Assembly (NCBI RefSeq): GCF_051020765.1
Contig: NC_134933.1
Coordinates: 4,933,461 to 4,997,460, forward strand
Reading direction: 5' to 3'
Length of the DNA: 64,000 bases
Source of the DNA: Lasioglossum baleicum
Lineage: Eukaryota; Arthropoda; Insecta; Hymenoptera; Halictidae
Made by a program: the position numbers and the translations under genes
Notes under the pieces: generated by a model
Told to the model about the DNA's origin: nothing
The model's input: only the letters and a program-made list of their open reading frames with translations
Database searches by the model: none
Shown here: one piece after another, positions 11,306 to 23,870 of the stretch
Position numbering within the stretch: the first letter of the stretch is position 1
Layout: every line of letters begins with the position of its first letter

Positions 11306-14300
11306 CTTTTTCACACGGTGTTTCTTTTACATGCACCACCTTATTCCGGGACGCGGAGAATACGTTTCTCAGCTGCATCGCCAATGATTCATGGAATCTT
11401 TTTCCCCGATTTCCATCGGGATCCCCTCTTAAACGTGCGTTTACGACCGGGAAGTTTCAATTCACGCGCTATCCGGCCGCTTAATTGCTTCGCGATGCGT
11501 GCCCGCCTCGGAAAGAAGTCTGTAGCGTACAGAACACGCATTGTTCCAATGAAAATATTTTATTCGGGAACAAGAGCGGGTATTCCGCAACCGGCGAAAT
11601 TAGCGGCGCACGGTGAGCAACGCGGGTAGGGCGCAATCGCAAGGTGCACTCCATTTACAATTCATAGTCGGGGCGAGGAGTTATGAAAACTGTATGGGAG
11701 GAAAAGGGGTGAATTAAAAAGACCGCGTTTCCTTCACGATTCTCGCACAGTGATTTTAGGATGCGGAGGGGAGGAGGTGGAGGAGAAGAGACCGAGAAAG
11801 GAGAGACAAAGAAAGAAGCAAGCATTTCAACGGATTCCAAAGTGAAAGGGACCGGCAACGGGTGTACGCGTGCTGCGTGATTACGTGCAGTTACAACCCC
11901 CTTAAATCGCGTAAAAGATAAGACCGGCTTTACATTAAACGCGCGCCCGACAGAAATGCGCGCAACCCCTATAAATAACATCGGGGGTCCCTCTCGTTCA
12001 CCCCTGTGTCCGTTTCTCGCTTTTCGTCTCGTTTGGCCCGTCGCTTTTCCAGCGAAACCACGATCGTGCGAAACACTGCACGAACAGCGATTCTGGCGAA
12101 TAAAAAATGTAGAATGTTCTTAGAACTGAAAATTTCCCAGGTAGACAGTGACTAGTTTCGCATCATAAAATAATGGCTTCTCCCGTATGCACCACGAGCT
12201 TCAGGTTGAATCGACAGCATTTGCCTGCCAATCTCTATTTGCGCTTCACGATTCCCATTGTGTGTGCTTTCAAATAGTTCCCTACGCGTTGTCAGGGGTT
12301 TCGCGCTGTTTAATATTTAAATTGTTTCTACGAGCACTAAGTTAATAATTATATTTTCATAAGAAATATTTCGGTGATTCTAGTCTTTACGATTATACAA
12401 AAAGTAATAAGAGACTGGCTCTAATGTATAACGAATTCCTAGTTGCATCGAAAGTTCTCCGTCTCGTGCCGAGACTCGGAGAATTCTTTTTTCGCGGGCA
12501 AGCGATTCGCGGTCGCGAAAGGAACGGCAGGTAATAACGAGCGCGTTTCGCAGGTGCTGTTCAATTAATTCGCCCGCGGTTCCCCGCAATTGGGTCATCA
12601 GTATCGGGTACAAGCGAATTCGATTTCGCAACGGAATCGCGCGGCAACGGCAACAATTCCCTTTTTCGGGGAGCACCGCTTACTTTCCACAGTGCGCGGC
12701 ATTCGCTCCAAGTTTAGTAAAGCCACGTTATGCCGGAATTCCGCCGTGGAAAAAATTCCCGCGATAAATCAACGGCCGCCCGGAGCGTCTAAGGCCGATT
12801 TAAATGCCGCGGGACTTTTCCCTAGACCCGAGACGCGTTCGAGTGCCTCTCGACAAGAGTTATTTCCATCGTTCTTCCGGCACCCGAAAACGTCGAAAAA
12901 GAGGAAGAGTCACGAAAAGAAAAAAACACCACCCTCTTTCACCATCTGCGAAGATAGTGGCGCGTCTCTCGGGCGACAGGGGCAACGAAAAAACGAGCCT
13001 AATTGCGACAATCCGGAGCATCGTCGGGGAACGAAGAAGAGAGTTCCGTCGATACCGGAGATATGGAAGAAATTAATTGGCTCGCGAACAGAGTGGAGAA
13101 ACGAGGAGGAGATCGAAATCCGGGGTAAAGTTTAAACTCGGCCTGCTCGAAATGCCTGTTTGAGCGAAAAATTAGCCCGGACTGCTTTGAATATCGTTTC
13201 TTCTCGTCGGGCTGGAAACTAACTTTCGCGTCACTCCGTGGAATATAAATTGGATACTTGGCCGATGCGTTTGTGTCCGCCGTTCCCGAAGCGCGACGAA
13301 TAAGAAGAAGTTGTTTCTCCCGGTCCTTTCTTTTTCGATAATCGCGTAACCGTGCAATCTGGCTTGCGAGTGCCGCCCGTGGGAGCCGTTCGCGAGATCA
13401 AACGTGCCGTTTTTCGGGAATTAGAAGCGCGGGGGTACAAAAGTCGCGTACGGCATGTATCGATTGTCGGACCCCATTGGCGCCGGCACACGCCGAGAGC
13501 TGACAAGGCATTTAGCAAGCTCCACTTTATCGTGTGTCGGCCGCGCTTGTTGCAAAGTGGGTCTCGGCGCGAGAGCGTGGGCGTAGACTGCGACCCTCCG
13601 CGCGCGCGTTTTCCATACACGAATTTTCCGTTGCGGCTGCCTGTGTATTCACGGACCGACTCTCTTTTGACGCAACCGGTGAGCACTGTAGCACGGTTCG
13701 TTTTCAGGTCGTCAAAAGGTTGTATCGACCGGCCAGATACATGTCTATGCCAGGCACTCCCGTTCAACCTGGTAGCGAGGCCGGGCTCCATTACCAAACT
13801 GTCAACGCGTGACTCGCACTTCTAAGGTGTTCCCGGCGAATGGAAACCGGTAAATTTTCTTCGCTCGGGGACCGGCTACGACGAACCTTTTGCGAGCTAG
13901 CAACTCACATTCTATAGGGGAACCGGTGGATGAAAGGGTTCCTTGCACGCGTTACACTCGGTTCGTTATTTTATCAGGACACGGAACATCGGGAACGCTG
14001 CTTTAACGTATCTGTTGCGTGCCTGGTTCGTTATTACGAGTTTCGCATTTTCGGAGAAAATGATTTATCGTATTAATAAGAAAATTCGCAAGTCCAATAT
14101 GTCCCCGATGTTCTGTTCCAAATCCTGGAATGAAAGCTACTTACTTGGAACGATTGAGTAATTTAAGGATTCTACTTGTTACAGAGTGCCAGGTAATACA
14201 TAGCAAAAGTACTTAAACCGGTAATTGCGACTGGTTCGCCCGAGATTACCGGGTGTCCCGCACTTATTGGCTGCAGGACAGTATTTTTCAGTCTAGTCCT

Positions 14301-14602
14301 CGATAGAGAGTCCCGGTCACAATTACAGATAACGTGTAACCGGCATTAGCGGCGTTTCATGGCGCGTCGGTCGATAAAAAATCACTCAAAGGGGAGTCTA
14401 ATGGCACATAAATTATGTCCAGCACAAAGTACTATGTGTGGGTATTCAGTGAAGCGCGTCGCGTCGCGGATATATCAAGCGCCTACGAGCAGCAGCAGCA
14501 GCGGCGGTATACGCGGTGTCGCCGTTACCACGCCGCGCCGGACCGGTCGTGCATCTCGTTTTTTTTCTCTGTTCGTTTCTCGCGGACTGTCGCGATTTCG
14601 CA

Positions 14603-14605
<3 letters not shown>

Positions 14606-14644
<39 letters not shown>
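14606..14644. repeat. (GA)19 microsatellite
   Basis: A 39-base uninterrupted GA run, preceded by pyrimidine-rich sequence. Confidence 0.95.
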
Positions 14645-14648
<4 letters not shown>

Positions 14649-15747
14649 ATTTTACAAAATGTCAGTTGCACGCGTAGCGCCGCGGCTGCCGGCACGACGC
14701 GGCGCGTCGGCCCGGGCACAAAAAGCCAACGATCTGATACAACCAGATTAAAACCTTTGACGCACGCCTCGCTGACACATTGGACACCATCATCCCGGCC
14801 GCGTTTTCTGCGGTGATGCGTTAGCCGTGATTATAACGTGCAGAGAAAATAGGCCGGGCTGAGCCGGCTTCGAAAAACACCGTGGAAAACGTTTCATCGA
14901 GTCAGCTTACTAATTCGACTCAGTGCAGCGCGTTCATCGATTAAAAGGAACAATACCGATCCGCGTGTGTACCTATCCCTCACGGCCCACAATGCGCCCC
15001 CGAATTTACGGTTTTACGCCATCACCGCAAAAATCTGCCACAAAAAGTGCCAAGCTGGATCGCGCTGTTTCTGTACTAAGTCGTTTCGAAAGCTCATTTC
15101 GGTTTCGACCGATACAGTCGTTCGCGGGTTTACACTGGCAAGCATTCAGATCAAACAATAAATTCGTGCGATTTAATACGTGTTGTAGAGTAGTGCGGCG
15201 TTGTCAAAGTTTAAAAAATATAGGCTCGAGATTGATAGCTAGACACGGGGTCGGTCGTTCTAGCGTGCGGAGTGGTGGTAGTCAAATCGACGGGTCGTTT
15301 CGCAGCGGGTAACGGGTGGAAACGGGGTTCACGGTTGAAGAGGCGCATCTATCGAAAGTAATATTTTTCGTCGGGCGCGAGCCGGTTCGCTGAAGAGGAC
15401 GGAAGGAAGCAAAGCGAGCTGTGAGAGAGAGAGGGGCGAGAGGAGAGAACAAGAGAAAAGAGGTCTGAGCGACGTCGAGGCTCGAGGTGGATGTCTGGTT
15501 GACGGCGGCGGGTACAGAGAGGGTACGCGCGCGTCGATGGCCAGGACGAGTCGTCCCCGGTCGTCCTCTTGAATTTCTCACGATTCATTTTCGCGATGGT
15601 TCGCTTCCCTCGCTCCGGTTTGTACTCTGTCCTGTCTCTCTCCCCTGGGGAATTCGGAATCGCAGATTGCTGCGGGGGGACGCGTGCAAAGGAGGGCACA
15701 CCGGGGCATCGTTCAAGGTATTCCGGATCCTGGCGTGCGGGACAGAG

Positions 15748-15774
15748 GGAGGAGGAGGAGGAGGAGGAGGAGGA
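15748..15774. repeat. (GGA)9 microsatellite
   Basis: Nine GGA units followed by degenerate GATGAG units to about 15790. The minus strand encodes a run of serines here, which inflates the 211-codon frame. Confidence 0.9.
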
Positions 15775-17898
15775 TGAGGATGAGGATAAGGGCGAGAGGG
15801 GGCAGGAGGTATGAGAGGGGGAGATCGGCGAGCGCACAGGTAGACAACAAGAAACCGGGGGTCCGAGGGGCACGGCCACAGGGGCGGGGGGACGGGCGCA
15901 ACGCGGCCGAAGGATGCAAAACTTCCGAAAAAGAGCACTGGGAAAGCGTGAAGTGCGCCAATCACGGGCCGTTATTGGCGGCAATTATGATAATAGCATA
16001 CCTCGCGCGAGAGCCCTTGTATATACCCACGTAGGTGCACGAGCGTGTGCGTGGGGCCCCGCGTACAGGTACACGGGCCCGCCATCGCCCCGAAACAGAT
16101 GAACCCGAGGGGCCCGCAGGCCTCGGCCGACTTCCGGCCTCTATTAATCTCAGAAACGCCGCGCGACCAGAAATATCGCAGACCCGTGATAATTACGCGC
16201 AATATAATACCGCTCGCGGAAATCAGGCTGGATCCTCGCAGCCACTGGGAGACACGTGCTTTCACGGGAATGAAGCCCCACCGATCCGAAATCAACGTCC
16301 TCGCCGCGCCGAGAGGAAGCTGATATCCCAGACGAGTCCACTCCGAGTAATGAACCTCCGTGCCGGATCCTTTGAAAATATTAATGCTACGCCAGCTCGG
16401 ATCGGCCACGGCGATTTTCTTCTCGATTATCCGACGCCTCGGGTTTTCTTATTTAGCTTACGCCGATCCAATTCGATCGATTACGTTCGACTTCACTGGG
16501 TGAGGGTCGGTTAAATTTAAAAGACGTTGCTCAACTTGTCACTGGCGAGATTACTCGCCGAGCGAGCGGAGAGTTTAAGCAGATTAGGACGTAGAAAATT
16601 GTTACGGTAGTTGATACACAGACAAATTGGAGAGAGATGAAATACTGTGCGCAAATTGTAGATGGCGTATTCTAGAGACTTGGATATGTTCTTGCAGAAG
16701 AAAATTTTCAATCAAAACGAAGCAGATAAAAATTCGTTGAAATATTTCAATTGATACACGAAGATAGAACTCTCATCGTATCTTCTAATCTTCAAACAAC
16801 GATCACTCACAACCACGAAAATTAAATACATATATCCCTATCGTTAGATGTTCTACAAGAATAACTATAATTCTATAGAGTATTCTTTGTAATTTTTATC
16901 ATCGAAAGATCAAGCTCCGAACTCGAAGCCAAAGTTCAATTAGAAGAATTACAGGAGTCTAACCGCATTCTGGCGTCGCGACGCATCTCGTAGCATCGGG
17001 AAACCGTACCGTGTTTCTAATTGGACACATGTAGTTGTTTGCACCATAGGCTCGATCACCGATGCCGGTTCGCTACCGACACAAAGTAGCTGGTACAATA
17101 CGCACGCACGAGCGGCGCTGTGTTCGACGGAACACACGGGTTACGGCCATAAAAGCCCGTGGACACCATAACTTCGCAATCACGCCTCCTACATACGCGG
17201 GTACGCGCGTTCTTCCACCCGATAAGAGGCCACTTGTATTCCCTCTTTGTATGTACAACATGTGTGTGTGCGTGTAAAAGCATTGTGCCGCGCTCCGAAA
17301 CGCGCCAGACTCGAATCGACCGCCATAAACGCGACTCCACGGTCTCGTTCTTGTTAAAAGTTCCCCGTTACGTCGAACGGAATTCACCGGGAATTCAAGA
17401 AACCGACAGCGTTCACGCGAGTCCGCTACGATCGGCTGGCTACCTGCTAGTTTCGTCGCGAAACGCCCGGTTTTCGTAATTAGCCCGAGAGAAAACTCGT
17501 CGCACGGTTCAGGGTTAATTGAAACATTGTTAACGCGGACCTACTCCCATGACGCGGATGTGGGTCACGACAATTTTAAATAAAACGTTAACGAGTCCCG
17601 CGAAATGGTGCGCGACGAGCGAGCATAATTAACCTGGTCGTTCCGGGAGCGGACACTTTGCCCGATCCTCGAACTAGATATCGGCCCTTCAGCTTTACAA
17701 AGCAAACTTTTTTCTCGGAAATTGTCATAGCTTCGAATAATGCACAACGGAAATTACAAACACAAAACGTTTTCAGATTTACACTGCCTCAGATGTATTG
17801 GAATTCTCAACGAAATGAGAATGTATTTATTGCAATGCTACTAGGTAAGCCACAGTCTGAGAACTCTCCTTATCTTGGAACTTTCCACTGTTTTGAGA

Positions 17899-18110
17899 TT
17901 AACCATTTATCTGCGATATAAATGGATAAATCTGCAGTCTAATCACGAATGATATCAGTTGCACGCGGATAGTGTCAAGGGTCAGAAATGTAAAAACCTG
18001 CAGTCTGATCACGAACAATATCAAATGCACGCGGACAGACTGAAACGTCACAAATGGAAAACTGTGCAGTCTGATCACGGACAATATCAGATACACCGGA
18101 AGATGATGAG
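17899..18110. repeat. 66-bp tandem repeat, about 2.6 copies
   Basis: Units start at 17932 (CTGCAGTCTAATCACG), 17998 (CTGCAGTCTGATCACG) and 18064 (GTGCAGTCTGATCACG). The first two are full 66-bp units and the third fades after about 40 bases. Because 66 is a multiple of three, a plus-strand frame stays open through all copies and repeats a 22-residue motif containing QSDHEQYQMHADR; this is probably incidental. A TTAACC at 17899 and the motif GCAGTCTAATCA tie it to a dispersed family seen at 31831, 38269 and 46477. Confidence 0.75.
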
Positions 18111-19550
18111 CTGTAGAATGAAGCGCAACGCAACGAAGTGGGATCTGTCTTGTACTCGAGCCCAGTATTTCAGGGACTGTTAAAACGGCGATAGATCGTG
18201 CCCAATCGTTTCGCCGTAGATAGCGTAAATTGTGAATCCCGTTAACGTTAGTTTCGGGATTATGTTTCCGACGGGCGCTGCGCCTTCCCCTCAGGAAATT
18301 CTCGTTGCACTCTCCCGGCCGAGACGAGTCGGAGCGGGTACGCGCAAATCTCCGCGAGGGGAAGAAGATCGCAACTCGAACCTACCACTTAGAAGCGTGC
18401 ATGCCCGAGAAGGATAATGTTACGCATTTTCCGGACTCATGCTCGGCCAACTATTTCGAAGCACAGCCAAGCCGTGCCGTGAAAACAATCGATATCGCGA
18501 AACCGCCATCGGCCGAGACACCGTTACGTGCATTCTCTTCGTCGTCGTCGAGCCGGCTTGGAGTTTCTTCAGAAAAATGAACGAGAGTGGGAGAACAGGC
18601 GATAATAAACCGCTCGGGAAATAACACGACGAATTGTTTAAATCTTCGCCTGTCAGACGTTTAACCCCCGTTTAACACTCGCGAATTGTTGTGGTACAAG
18701 ATCAATTTTCTGATTTACTATTTGTTATTCATTAGCTTAATTTTAATAATTCGTGAAACAGGTAAACAAGGAAGTTCGTTGTACGACTACGCTTCATTAT
18801 TAATAAGTTTTTGCACGCTCTGCATAAATTGAAAATGAAGTTTTGTATACTTAAACAAAAGCTTATTTAACGGAAAATTTAAAGAACGTTTATTAACTTA
18901 TTAACCATTGTTCTATACCGGGCAATCATTTTCGAAATTAACGATATCGAAGCTGGCAACATGTCAAAAGGGTGTTCGAAAATGTCAATACGACCAAGTT
19001 ATATACAAACGAAAACAAACGTAAAAATTATAAGCAAACCATTCGAAACATGGTCACAGGGCATGTCAAAGTGTCATTTCACCTACACGAGTTTAAATTC
19101 AGCTCCGTAACTCGGAAACGAAGCAATTTCCATTTCAAACTTTCTGTGCTTCACACCAGAGGCTTCTAACTACACCATTTAGAGCAAAAACTTCGGATTT
19201 TCGATACTTCTACAGCAGTCTAATCCGTTAAAGGCTCACGCCGCGATTTCTTTGGTTCGATCGTCGAGAGCCGTTCTAGCAGCAGTGCGATCCCGGCGGC
19301 TCTCGATCCGATCTTGGGGCCCGGACTGAACACGTTCGATCGCAGTTTTCGATACCCTTGAACGCAATAACCGTTCTAACTGTTGTTGCGAGCCGGGCGC
19401 AGAGACAGTTGCAGTCGATTTTCTGTCCGGTCCGCGAGAATAAAATCGTAATATCCCGACGATCCCGATATCCACGAACAATGGGCTCCTATAATCCCGG
19501 TGGAATTCAACAGTTTCGACATTCGATACGGATGATCCGCGGCACAGAGC

Positions 19551-19572
19551 TCTCTCTCTCTCTCTCTCTCTC
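19551..19572. repeat. (TC)11 microsatellite
   Basis: Eleven uninterrupted TC units. Confidence 0.95.
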
Positions 19573-22500
19573 GCCGTAGCGGCGTTCCGTTTTTCTTGTA
19601 GGTTGCGACAGGAGGATTCCTGCTCGATCCGCATCGGGACCGTTCGAGAGCGGAGGAGAGATGGAGAAAGAGAGAGGTCGCGTCCGCGATTTAACGTTAA
19701 TTTCCGATTCGACATGACGATTATCTCGACCGGTCTCTTGACACGACGGACCCGAGACTGCTCGCGCTGCCTCGCTCGCTTATAGACAATGAACTGCCTC
19801 GGGTTCCCAGGAACGGATAGCTACGGTAGATGGAACGGGACGCGGAGGGCCGAAGGAACGGCAATTACGCGTAATTCGCAGGTGTTGTGAGAAAATGGCG
19901 GTTGCCGGTTGTGTTTTCAGCCCTAATCGTCGCAATTTTTCTACCATTACCAAGTTTATCGGCGGAGCCGACGCGATATACCTTCCGATTTTACAGAGCG
20001 ATCGCGAAACTGCGCGCGAAGCTCGAGGAAGCAAACGCGTGACAAATAGTCGTCGTTGCTACGGGTACCACTCGTGGACGCGAAGCCGGAAACCTGTTAT
20101 TCGCGAAACGGTGCGCGCTCGCGGTGTTTTCGCGCAACTCAGTTGATTCATGGTTTCGGGGACGTGGATTAAGCAATGGATAATTGAAGGCCGTCGACGG
20201 AACTTTTACCGGTTTGCAAAATTGTTTCCCCGCGATCGTCCGCGGCGGAATGTCACCGGCAGTTACCCGTCGACCTGTCGATCCGAGCGACGATGACAGC
20301 GACCGGACTCGGTTTTGATAATTTAGACAAACTTGCGGTCGCGAGAGGATCGATCGGACGCGATGAAATTCGTCGAACGGAAACAGATAACTGCTACGAG
20401 CGCGACAAAATGCTGTCAACGGAGGAAGAAACGATGAAGTGGACGCAATTAAACGTCGATTATCTGCATCGGACGAATAATCAATGAACACCGGGTAAAA
20501 AGCACATCGTTCAAACGATAAAACATGATTTCGCGAACAGCGGACGAATAAAAGTACAAAGTTATTCGAAGCAACGATACTCTATTTCTCTTTTCCTCTC
20601 GTCGATGGCTTTACGCTATCACTCGTTCCGATTCGATGCGGGTTATCTGACCCGGAAGCGGCTAATAAAGCTGGAAACTTATCGATTCCGGATCGGAGTT
20701 TTAGCGGAGCGTCTTTCTCGCAACGATCGCGTATGAAAGAGAGAGAGAGAGAGAGGTTGTCGCGCGTTTTGCAGTCGCGGGGTTTAGCGAATTGGAGCAA
20801 ACGGGGATCCTCGATGTGTCACGACTCGATGGGCGAGCGATATTAAAGTGAGAGAGAGGCCGTTTCGACTCGCGGCAAAGTAAATATGCCAACGGTGAAG
20901 CGAGGTGGCAGCAGCGGCCTGGCGGCCGCTCGTTCCCCGAGAAATACGATCGGCCGAAACGATTCAGGTATTTCCTGTTTCCTCGTATATCTTCGCCACC
21001 TGCACCCGTTTCTCAACTTTTTCGTCGGGATGTCCTCTGCATGTTTCATAAGGACTGTGCGCGGAGGAGGTGTAAAAACTCGAATCGACAACGAATCGGA
21101 TATAAATTAAGCGGTAAGCCACTGCCGGTGACACTGAGATCGAAGCGGCGACGATGCGGGAAATCGAGAGGAGTGTCCGTAGGCATTCGATCAAGAATTT
21201 TCGTCGCGCGTTGCGTAATCCACGGGCGCCTATTAAACGAAGCGGCGGCACAGTTAAGATGCACAGTCACGTTCACGAATGTACAAGTGTCCGACAAAAC
21301 ACGCGCGGAAACACAATTCCGACAGAAAATCCGAGGCACGGTAGCCCCGGGTAAGCGGGCGACACGACGACGGAGATAGCGGAGGCACGAGACGCCGCGA
21401 ATCTTTCTACAAAAACAGCCACTTGTAAGTCTAATTAGCTCGTCGTGCCGTCGACCGACCGTGTAAACGAGCGCGAACACGGTCGATTTAATTGACGGAA
21501 CAAACGTGAAAATTCGCCGAGCGTCGGCGTCCCGGCCGCCATTTTCGACGTTTCATTCTCGAACAACGAGTCGAAAACCACTCAGGATCACCAGGACAAA
21601 GACCATTCGACATGACGTAATTCTTTTCGATTAGTAGCCAGATGGAGAGGTTCGAGAGCGTGATTCTCGTTTCCGAGAAAAGATTAATCGACTATCTAAA
21701 TCCCGAGTAAAAGGTTCCCGATTGCGAAAGCGGTTGAGCGCGAGTTATCGAAGAATTCCGACGGGCAAATGTCATCGAAGGCCGCTCCAGAGACCAGCTA
21801 GCAAACGGTGCTCCGACGATCACGGTGGATCCGGTTCGTCGCAGACAACGATTCCGAGGCGCACACTGTTTATACTCGTTAAACAACCACGATTGATATC
21901 CGCTCGTTGCGATCTGGCGCGCCGAAGAGCAAAGAGAGAGCCGACGCCTTGGCTAATCGTCGCGCGCTCCAATATTGATATAAATGAATCACACGGCGCT
22001 CCTCTCGAGAGGCCTTCGATCACCGGCGTCACCTAAATTTCAAGCAACTTCCATCGGAACTTTCTCACGGCCGTAACTTATTCTCCCCAAGGAGTTGGCA
22101 GCGGGGCGCGTTCCCTCCGTGGCGTGGCGCGCGCGGCTCACGAAATTTCACGAGTTTCTTTGCGAGATAGGGTCCACGCGTTTAACATCCAGCGTGGAAT
22201 CAGAGAAACTCGAACAACCAACATAGAACTCCACTGGATATTCTGCGAGCACTTTGGAACCGAACCATTTCGAACGATTTCATCTTTGAGAAAGCACTCG
22301 TCGATGGAAACTAAAGAGGCTCGTCGCATCCTTTCGAGGTCAAGCCTGGCCGAGCGTGCTCCGAAGTAAGTACGTGCACGAGGGCCCAGCTGTAGGCGCA
22401 TAGATTCTCGGGGTCACGTGTACATACACAACGCGTCCGTGGTCGCGGGCTAAGCCCCGGCGCGGCGTGCAGGCTTTGAGCGCTCGCTTGTAAAACGAGA

Positions 22501-22744
22501 CCTAATGCGAGCTCTTCCCGCGGGAGACGCGTCAAAGTCACCGGCGGGGCCGTCGCTTCTCGTGACCTTTGCTGGCGCACGATGCAACGGCACGCTGCTG
22601 CACCACCTCTCGCGTTCACCTCTCTCTTGTTCCCTTTTCGGAGCACACTCGGGCCGAGGGTCGCACGTTTATCCCCCGTGCGAAATCTGTACCCTGTGAA
22701 ATAATCGACGAATCTCGGGTGTCGATCGCGCCAGGTGTACTTAC

Positions 22745-22817
22745 AAGATGGGAAACGAAGACGGCTAGGTCGAGGTACATCGCACGGAATTTCAGCCAAA
22801 CACACAGAACCGTCACT
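22745..22817 (-). other. Possible first exon with strong donor, unproven
   Basis: On the minus strand an initiator-like TCAGTG (adenine at 22817) is followed 72 nt later by CTT|GTAAGTAC, a near-consensus 5' splice site. The interval contains one ATG in frame to the donor, giving MYLDLAVFVSHL, a hydrophobic start that could begin a signal peptide. No TATA or downstream promoter element is evident, the ATG context is poor and no matching second exon was found, so the call rests on two short motifs. Confidence 0.15.
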
Positions 22818-23277
22818 GACACATGAAACGCACACTCCGGGTTCCGTTGGTATCCGTTCGGAGCGAGCTGAAGCGGCGGCGGAACGACGCTAGATCCCGA
22901 GGATCGATCGCAGTTGGCGCGCGGGGTTGGAGCCGATCTCTCGATCCTCCCCGGCGTCCGACGGCTGGCTCGGCCACTGCTCGAGCCGTGGCGGGTTCTC
23001 CGAAAAATCCGTTCGATCAACGATCCGTTGCTGCTTCGAGTACTCCACACGATCGTCGTTCACTTTCCGCGATCTAGTCTCACTGCGCTGCGATCCACGA
23101 TGCAAAACACTCCGAAACCGCGAAACGGGGGTGGCGCGCACACCAACTCTTCACCCAGTACACACGCTTGCTAGAACTATTCCCCTTTTCAGGGGTCTCA
23201 CGCACTTCGCAAATATCTATTCACCTTGATGGTTCGGTCCGCGCCGAGCGCGATCTATCCTCCGCTTATTGCACGCG

Positions 23278-23313
23278 TATATATCCCGTTCGATCGCTCT
23301 CGATCGTCACACT
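23278..23313 (+). promoter_or_regulatory. Possible TATA core promoter
   Basis: GTATATATCC at 23278-23287 lies about 30 bp upstream of TCACACT, a partial match to the insect initiator. The surroundings are GC-rich and followed by pyrimidine-rich sequence. The motif also reads as TATA on the minus strand. No transcript start can be proven. Confidence 0.15.
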
Positions 23314-23629
23314 GTCGAGGACCGCGGAACGCGCTCGGAACCGCGAGTCTCCATGCTGATCATCCAGGACCCGAGCCGCCGCGACGGTGCAGAGTCACCT
23401 GGCCACCGAGGGTAGCGATGCAGAGGAGGCGCACCAGGTCACCGCGCGGAGATCGACGAGGAAGAACAACGAGACGCTCGATCCGCTTGCAGCGGCGTCG
23501 ACGGAGAAACTAACCGAACCAAGGGGCAGAGAGAGCGTCGCCCCCCACCACTGACGCCCAGAGAACATCCCCACCGCTCGGTCGACCCGTGATTCCCCTC
23601 GGGCGCTAGTCATCCACCCCATCGCCTCT

Positions 23630-23870
23630 CCTTGCCGTCCACGGCAACCGACTCGCTTCTAGCCACCGCTGCACCGCTCGCCCCTCCGAGTTCCTTCTCG
23701 CTCGCAAACCCGACAGGACGCACTGTCTCCCCTCCCTCGTATTCGACTCTACCCGTTCGGCATCCCCTCCCTCTCACGTCTCCCCCACCCCCCTCCTTTG
23801 TGCCCTCTCTCTCTTTCGCGGTCTTGCTCTCTCCGCTTGCCCTCGCCTCTGAACTCTCAAGGTGGTGGCA
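23630..23870. repeat. Pyrimidine-rich tract
   Basis: About 240 bases dominated by C and T on the plus strand, with CCCCCACCCCCC and CTCTCTCTTTCGC segments. The 121-codon plus-strand frame across it (23632-23997) is low complexity. Confidence 0.6.

Larger units (their letters stand above)
10754..17898. other. Mostly GC-rich non-coding DNA
   Basis: No gene is supported. Long frames at 12590-13135 (plus, 181 codons), 13231-13797 (minus, 188) and 15349-15984 (minus, 211) coincide with GC-rich DNA where several frames are open together, and show no known domain. Microsatellites lie at 14606-14644 and 15748-15774. A G-rich patch with four G runs lies at about 15855-15897. An inverted Sox-like pair lies at 11287-11305. 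AT-rich DNA occupies roughly 16510-16930. Confidence 0.5.

Noticed and set aside
12590..13135. Plus-strand 181-codon frame
   Set aside because: Basic and Lys/Arg-rich from purine-rich DNA, no domain, no splice or promoter context.
15349..15984. Minus-strand 211-codon frame
   Set aside because: Contains a poly-Ser run from the GGA repeat, overlaps opposing frames and has no recognisable domain.
16874..16990. Short plus frame reading a coiled-coil-like SELEAKVQLEELQESNRIL
   Set aside because: Only about 39 codons, ends in a stop, lacks a credible acceptor and is not recognised; likely chance.
21490..21570. Minus-strand AAAATGGCGG start-like context (MAAGTPTLGEF)
   Set aside because: Good start context but the frame closes after about 35 codons with no donor and no recognised product.
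22124..22369. Plus frame ending at a GTAAGTACG donor-like site
   Set aside because: No acceptor or promoter upstream and the peptide is not recognised; donor-like motif alone is insufficient.
23340..23553. Plus frame without ATG reading a charged peptide, mirrored by a hydrophobic minus frame from 23622
   Set aside because: Both strands look protein-like because of strong GC composition; no consistent splice sites to choose either.
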